The position numbers and the translations under genes were made by a program. Of a stretch of DNA of 64,000 bases, positions 58,529 through 64,000 are shown piece after piece. Location: contig NW_009799099.1 in the NCBI RefSeq assembly GCF_000213175.1, forward strand, positions 2,547,800 to 2,611,799, in the 5' to 3' direction. The notes beneath the pieces were generated by a model. It saw nothing but the letters and a program-made list of their open reading frames with translations. It ran no database searches and was not told the DNA's origin. Positions within the stretch are counted from its first letter, which is position 1, and the number at the start of each line of letters is the position of its first letter. This DNA comes from Neurospora tetrasperma FGSC 2508 (Eukaryota; Ascomycota; Sordariomycetes; Sordariales; Sordariaceae).

Positions 58529-59132
58529 ATAAGGGGGGCTTCTCGAAGAAAAGAAAAACAAAATTGCGAAGGTGCGTGGTGATGCTGGGGCAGGAATAAT
58601 GAGGTTCATAAAAGATAATACCCGAGCGAAAGCTATGAGTTGAATCGTTTACTCGGCGTTGGTTTTGATGTTTAGTCAACTGGCATAGCATATTGCACTA
58701 CAGAGAAAGGAGTAAAGGTGGTTAGCATGTAGCATTTGCGGTGTAGCCGGTAGCGGAGCATGAAATGTAGAGGATTCCATTGAGTGGATAATGCCCAGAT
58801 GCGTCCTTCGTGAGATATCCAAGTTACCCAGGAAAAGGTAGTAGGTATATAGAACATGGAATGTGAACTTTTGGCACCGTCATTGAATCTTTCACTTTCC
58901 ATTTCATATTATCAAACCGGTTGCCCGGTATATTGTGTAGATATTTTCCAAACCCAGTCCCACCCCTCTTTTCTTTGCCAGCTATCTTAATCTCCATCCA
59001 AGAAGAGTAACAGAAAAAGTCGTTCATCGACACAATCTCGACATATCAATCTCATTCACAACACATCCGAAAAAAGAAAAAGAGATTATCGCAATCTGTA
59101 AGTTCTTCGAGATGCCCTGCACTAATATTCTT
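58529..59132. other. Convergent intergenic region
   Basis: This holds the 3' ends of RFC4 and NTA1. Small frames overlap on both strands without features. Confidence 0.5.
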
Positions 59133-61835
59133 TCATACAGAAACAGGCGACAACAAGTCTAGAGGATAATACCTCCCATTGACCCTAGCCCCACCATTGC
59201 GTCCCCTCTCGGCAGCAGGCTCCCGGCGATGAGGATCAACAGAGTGTGTCCTCCTAGACGGCTGCTGCTGGGTAGGTATCTTTCGACCTCTACTATCCCT
59301 CCCTCCCGTCATTCCTCCAACCGGTATTACCGGTCCTCGTCCGTAAAACGCCTCGGGCTCATCATCATGATCATTTATACCAACAACCTGTGGCATTCTT
59401 TTATGTGGTTGCTGGATATGGCTATTGCTACCATAAGATGTAGCGGGCAGCACATGATGCTGGTGATAATGATGCGGCGTTGTCGGGCTGGGGGTGCTCG
59501 GTGTTGACGGAACTGTGCGTTGCTCACTGCCCCGTCTCGTGTAAGAAACCTGCCTGCTTCTGCTCGAGGAGCGGGAACTCGAGGTATAAGAAGCAGGAGT
59601 ATATTGGGGCGTTTGCGGGACCGGGGGTGGAGGATAATTGAACGATGGTGGGATCCTGGGGTTTGAGGCTGATGTGCTCCTGAGTCTAGAGGCCGTTCGT
59701 TCAACTGTGGGACGTTGTCGAGGAGCTACTTGAGGTCGTGGCTCGTCCCTTAGTCTCATATGAACTGATTCGCCGGCACGCTGCTGCTGCTGGTTGTTCA
59801 TGATTTCTGCTTCGGAAAATGTAGTCTTGAAAATGCTGGGACTTGCGGCGATGGGAATCGTGTTGAAAAGGTCATCGAAACCCGTCTTGGCCGGCTTTCG
59901 TGTTGCTGCCCTGTCCGCGCTTAACTCGCCATATTCATGCTCCTTCTCGTCTTCGCGTTTTGCCCGCCTTGGGACCCGTTCCGTTGGACCTGTGCGTGCT
60001 GACTGGAAGGGGTGTTGGCTCGTGACTGGTGAGAGCATCTCTGGGCCCCTTGCACGGCTCGAATTGCGGGATCTGCCACCAGATATGTTTGTCGATCTGC
60101 TGGCTGGCCCGGAGGGAAGAGTGTGGAATGGTTGGCCGTTATAGTCAATCCTGGCAGAAACGGGCCAGTTTGGTTCAACCGGTGTGTCCACAGCGGGTGA
60201 AAAGGGCAATGGTATTCGGCGGGCTGCTGACAGCGATGCATCGTCGTAGGGTGTGATGGGAGGAGTATAAAGATCACGACTATTAAAATAGTTCCCAGGC
60301 TTTACCCCAGATGGCAACCGCTTGGTAGTAATGGGCGGAAGTGTACGTGCACCTTTGTGAATGGGAAGCTTGGGTCGCATGGCCATGACAGTCGGACTGG
60401 GATATACCGGGCTCTCTACAGCTTCTGCTCTTCCTACATAAGCATGCCCGTCACATCCTCCACAGTTGCCTTGGCAATCAGCGTAGTTCTCCGTGCCTGA
60501 ATCACTACAACCCTCTTCCTCGTCTGCCACGAAGCGAGGAGGCTTCGTAGGTATGTTCAAGGTTGGTCGTTTTCTGGCCTCGACTGGGCTGCGTCTGTTG
60601 CCCCCTATATGTCTGTTAGAAGCTGCGGCTTGCACTGCTGCCTCTGGTTGTGTATGTGTTCTCACAGGGGAATAAAGGGAGGTTGTGTTGGCTTGGTCGG
60701 GAGAAACTGGATTCCCAGTAGTGCCAGGGGTTGTTTTGGGCATGTGCTCTTCGTTGTTATCGGTAGCGGCGTCCGGGCGATTGACGAGCTTTCCATAGGG
60801 CGGGGCGTCAGTGTTGACGACCAGCAACTCCTTGGAACCACGGCCGAGGAGTCCATAAACAGACACCTCACCGTTCTTGATTCCAATGACGGCACTGGTG
60901 CCCGCGTATAAGACGTCGTCTTCCATGCCGCAGCGATTGCAGAACACAACAATGAGTTCCTCGTCGCTTTCGTCTCGGATGACAGGCTCGAATCGTTGAA
61001 GCCAATATGTCATGGTTGCCAGATCCGGTTCCTGAGAGAGGGGAGTGAAAGTTGATGGATCCTCGTGGGTAAGCCATGCCATTGAAAGAATGACTAGGTT
61101 TGCTCGAACTTCGAGAACGTGGAAAGCGAACTCGAATTTATGCCAGGGTGCCTCGAACTTGTAGGGACTGTCACACGTTAGCTACGTACAATAACGGTGA
61201 AGTGAGTCTAGGACATACTTGATATCCATACCTGTGAAGAGGTTAGTACGACAGTCTCTTGAGTAGTCAATTACAACTGGGATCGGAAATACTCACAGAT
61301 TCCCATGGCAACGTTGCCGAAGCCCTCCATCCTGCCGCCATAGAATCCTCCACCTTCCAGGGCCCAAGTCTGGTCGGTGTAGTAAAGGAAGGACTTGCGA
61401 TAGTTTGCAACGGTTTCGCCTTCCCCATTGACAACAAGCAGTGAGTTGTAGTACTCGGGGGAAGATCCACGCGGTGAACCCGAAGACCCGACCTTTTCGG
61501 GGTAGCCAACGGCGACAGTACAGTCATACTTGAGAGCATTTGTCCGTGCCCACAAAGCACTGATGCCGGATCCCGACGGTTCGAGAAAGGGCTGGATTTC
61601 TTCTAGGGACTTGAAGTTGTATCCTTTGCGCAATGTTAGTTCCCACGTGGAATGACCGTGGTGCTGAATGAGAAAATGGAGGCTGCTTACCAGAAAAGGC
61701 CATTTCAGGAAGAACAAGTAGGTCTAGATCCTCCAATTCCCTCTGATTGGCCTTGGCCAAAACGGCGTCGGCACGACTGAGGTTGTTGGAGACATCCCCA
61801 ACCTGGGGCGCGAACTGAAGACACCCGATGCGCAT
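59133..61835 (-). CDS. NTA1: N-terminal amidase Nta1 with a long disordered C-terminal extension
   Basis: Four exons in coding order, 61835-61691, 61623-61297, 61231-61219 and 61167-59133, encode 839 residues; introns are 67, 65 and 51 bp. The nitrilase-fold catalytic triad is visible: Glu44 (LPEMAFSG), Lys125 (NYRKSFLYY) and Cys158 (GICMDINPYKFEAPW). Nta1 deamidates N-terminal Asn and Gln so that proteins enter the Arg/N-degron pathway. The hydrolase domain ends near residue 290; the remaining ~550 residues are disordered, Pro/Ser/Arg-rich, and contain a Cys cluster (CSDSGTENYADCQGNCGGC). Yeast Nta1 has 457 residues. The third exon is only 13 bp and the codon of the catalytic cysteine is split by intron 2. 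Confidence 0.92.
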
Positions 61836-64000
61836 GATGACGATGGAGAATAGACTGGTAGGTTGATGTTTCTATTTTTTTTCCCCGGTGGGTTTGACTT
61901 ATTATGTGGTCGAGCGTGCGTTGTTGGCGCAGCAAGCGTTGTCTCGTAACTGCCGTAGATGCTGCTTTAGCGCTGACCTTGGCGACAGTGAGGCCGACGG
62001 ATCGGAATTATCCAGAGCTAATGGTGTTGAAAAAACGAAGGATATTTAAAAGATATCTCGTTGAGGGGGGCTTGCGGAGACGGTCGGAGCTGTGCCTCGT
62101 GCTTCTGGATCAAAGACAAGACAGGCGAGAAGGGGCGGTAGAAACGGCACAGTTGGCGTAAAGGGCTGAGGCGTTGGTTGCTTCCTTCGTTGGATTGAAA
62201 TCCCCTTGCTCACGTCCTTCTCGTTTCGTTGAGCTGGAAAGTGTGGTGACACGGGGGCGTCTTGAGCTTCCGCTAGGATAATTTTGGACCCTTTTCCCCA
62301 AGAATGTATGCGGGCGTCCAGGTGGTGTAAGAGGCACGAACTGCACTCTTTCTTTCTTCTTGTTTCGTTTCGAATTCGATGCAACTGAAAAGAGTCGGAA
62401 GCAGAGAACAAGTGGAAGATGGAGACGGTGGGCGCATGGAAGTATGCAACACAGCAGGACGCTTCCACCCCGTACCTAGAGCTTGTGTCACGGTTCGTAC
62501 TTCACGGCATTCTTTCGGGCGATGAGAAAACTGATCAACCTGGAAGTGTGAATGGCCAGCGGACTTGCCATCATATTACCTTCTTGCCGCCATTGGGTTT
62601 CCTAGGACTGCCAATGTCTGCCATGGAAGGAAGGCATTGGCGGGCACCCGCGGAGAGAGTGGGATGATTAAGATGGCGCGATGGGGCCTGCGTCTGTTAG
62701 GCTTCTTCAGATAGACCACGGGGTACCCTCACGGCGAGATGTGGTTGGTCGGTACTTCTGCTCGTAACTTGGCTTGTCCCGAGCCCCTGACTTCTCGCCT
62801 GCAAGAGATCTCGGCAGCCTGCGCTAGCGGGACAGCGCTGGAGGGTCACTGCCAATGCTGTGCGAGAAGAGAGTGCGGATCACGAGAATCATGGCAAGTG
62901 GAAATGTGATCAAATCTTCAAGGGCCCCGTCACACTCTGTCTTCACAAAATTTTGTCTAGATTGCCTTGGTCACATTCACATAGCTGAATGGCGAACCGC
63001 GCCACGCCGAACCAGGAACACGAACGAGAAATTGTCCGAATCAATGGGATCAAGCAAAGATTTGGCTTTTCTCAGCCGTTTGTGTCAACTGTTCCCAGGG
63101 GCACCTGCATGATATGAGACTGTGCACGGAAACCTGTCCCGGCACTTGTACGGCGGCTCGTCAGTGCAAGTGTTTACCTAGAGCTTCCCCGCTCTTACAG
63201 ATCCAAGCGGTTCCCGGGGGAGGGGGCCTTGCTTCATTCATCAACATCTCGTGGGTTAGACATCAGTTCGTGATGGCAGCGAGGGAAAGTAAATGAGAGG
63301 GATGTGAGAAGGCAAGGTGACTGTGACGGCAGCGACATGCGAGATGGTCAAATGCAGGTCCAGACTCGATGCCCATGTGTCGCCCAATCCGTAGTGTACC
63401 TAGTGTACCTACACTAGAAGCGTGATCTGGTTCTTGGCTTATATGCGCCCTGTGATTGGTCAGAAAACGGTAATGAACCACCCTACACTGTCGGTTCGCA
63501 GTTTGTTTCAACCTCCAGCAACGTTTCTTCCAATTCAACTATCAATACCTAACTCCTTCACGCCAACATCCAATTTCAAGTCAAAGACGGACCAAACATA
63601 CCCGCGAGTTGGACATCCTTTATATTCTATCCGCCTAATGACCAACGAGCTAGGACCAACTTCCATCTCTAACGAGCCGTCATATCATGCGGCCATCCAG
63701 ATGACCGTCAACTAGCAACGACACCCAGATCCACAGTTCTTACACGTATTAGGCATGGTCACTTACCGCCTTTCGGAGTTGCTTTCAACGTCACTCGACA
63801 ATTTCAACCCTCTCGATCTTTTCATTTTCGGGCATATACAACATTTCTGCAGATATTCGAGCTGGAAAGACTAAACAGAGCCAACCAAGTCGAGGCAGCC
63901 ATGAAGTCATAGTTAGCATGCCTTCGATAACGGGGGCTTGACCTTTCGCCTAAATACCTCCAAATGGATTATGCAGGAGGATGAGGTTGATCATAGACCG
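61836..64000. other. Right-hand flank without a supported gene
   Basis: The first few hundred bases are the NTA1 promoter. The rest has only short frames overlapping on both strands; the frame at about 63422-63715 lacks recognisable features. TACCTAGTGTACCTACACTAG palindromic words lie at about 63395-63416. A gene may begin near or past the right edge, since pyrimidine-rich leader-like sequence appears at 63500-63900. Confidence 0.45.

Noticed and set aside
1-64000. tRNA, 5S rRNA and CRISPR arrays
   Set aside because: I scanned for GGTTCGAATCC-type B boxes, 5S-like blocks and evenly spaced direct repeats and found nothing convincing; a tRNA missed by eye is possible and tRNAscan-SE would settle it.

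Overview
The window looks like nuclear DNA of a filamentous ascomycete, most likely a Sordariomycete of the Neurospora/Sordaria/Podospora type. The protein-coding genes are interrupted by short (mostly 51-113 bp) GT-AG introns with CTNAC-like branch sites. Their products are recognisably fungal (Loc1, Pet127, Nta1, Scc4/Mau2, ArgJ, Rfc4). The left third is an extremely AT-rich, gene-free block of the kind made by repeat-induced point mutation (RIP).

Region 1-19,190 is the AT-rich block. It holds a dimeric ~160-bp tandem array (about 0.5-1.33 kb), a 69-bp tandem array (about 6.2-6.6 kb), many scattered ~45-bp cassettes built from a degenerate ~11-bp unit, and one complete-length but thoroughly mutated LTR retrotransposon fossil (8057-19186, two 339-bp LTRs). 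The cassettes continue for about 150 bp beyond the right LTR, so the element landed inside cassette-bearing DNA. Base composition switches sharply to normal at about 19.42 kb. Region 19.4-24.9 kb has normal composition but no gene I can support. It contains homopolymer tracts and a 976-bp assembly gap (22666-23641) bordered by G-runs.

From 24.9 kb on the DNA is ordinary gene-bearing euchromatin. In order: a small membrane protein of the type labelled 'rhomboid family membrane protein' (+), a mitochondrial-type charged protein (-), a true rhomboid protease (+), Pet127 mitochondrial RNA nuclease (-), Scc4/Mau2 cohesin loader (-), a YheT/ABHD-type alpha/beta hydrolase (+), Loc1 ribosome assembly factor (-), imidazoleglycerol-phosphate dehydratase HIS3 (+), an Rcf3-like respiratory supercomplex factor (+), a small secreted protein (-), a gene-poor gap, a single-pass membrane protein with a Q-rich tail (+), a Derlin (-), mitochondrial ornithine acetyltransferase ArgJ (+), replication factor C subunit Rfc4 (+), and N-terminal amidase Nta1 (-). 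The last 2.1 kb has no supported gene.

The genes form no cluster or operon; they are housekeeping functions in mixed orientation. Several act in mitochondria (Pet127, ArgJ, Rcf3-like, and the protein at 26.4-27.5 kb by its presequence). Rhomboid-fold proteins are also represented (active rhomboid, Derlin, and possibly the 24.9-kb gene). Exon boundaries were worked out by hand from splice signals, frame and family conservation. I saw no CRISPR array, no convincing tRNA or rRNA gene, and no secondary-metabolite or defence cluster. The least explained items are the 11-bp cassette family in the AT-rich block, the catalytic-cysteine micro-exon of NTA1, and the incomplete membrane-receptor-like gene at 50.3-52.5 kb.
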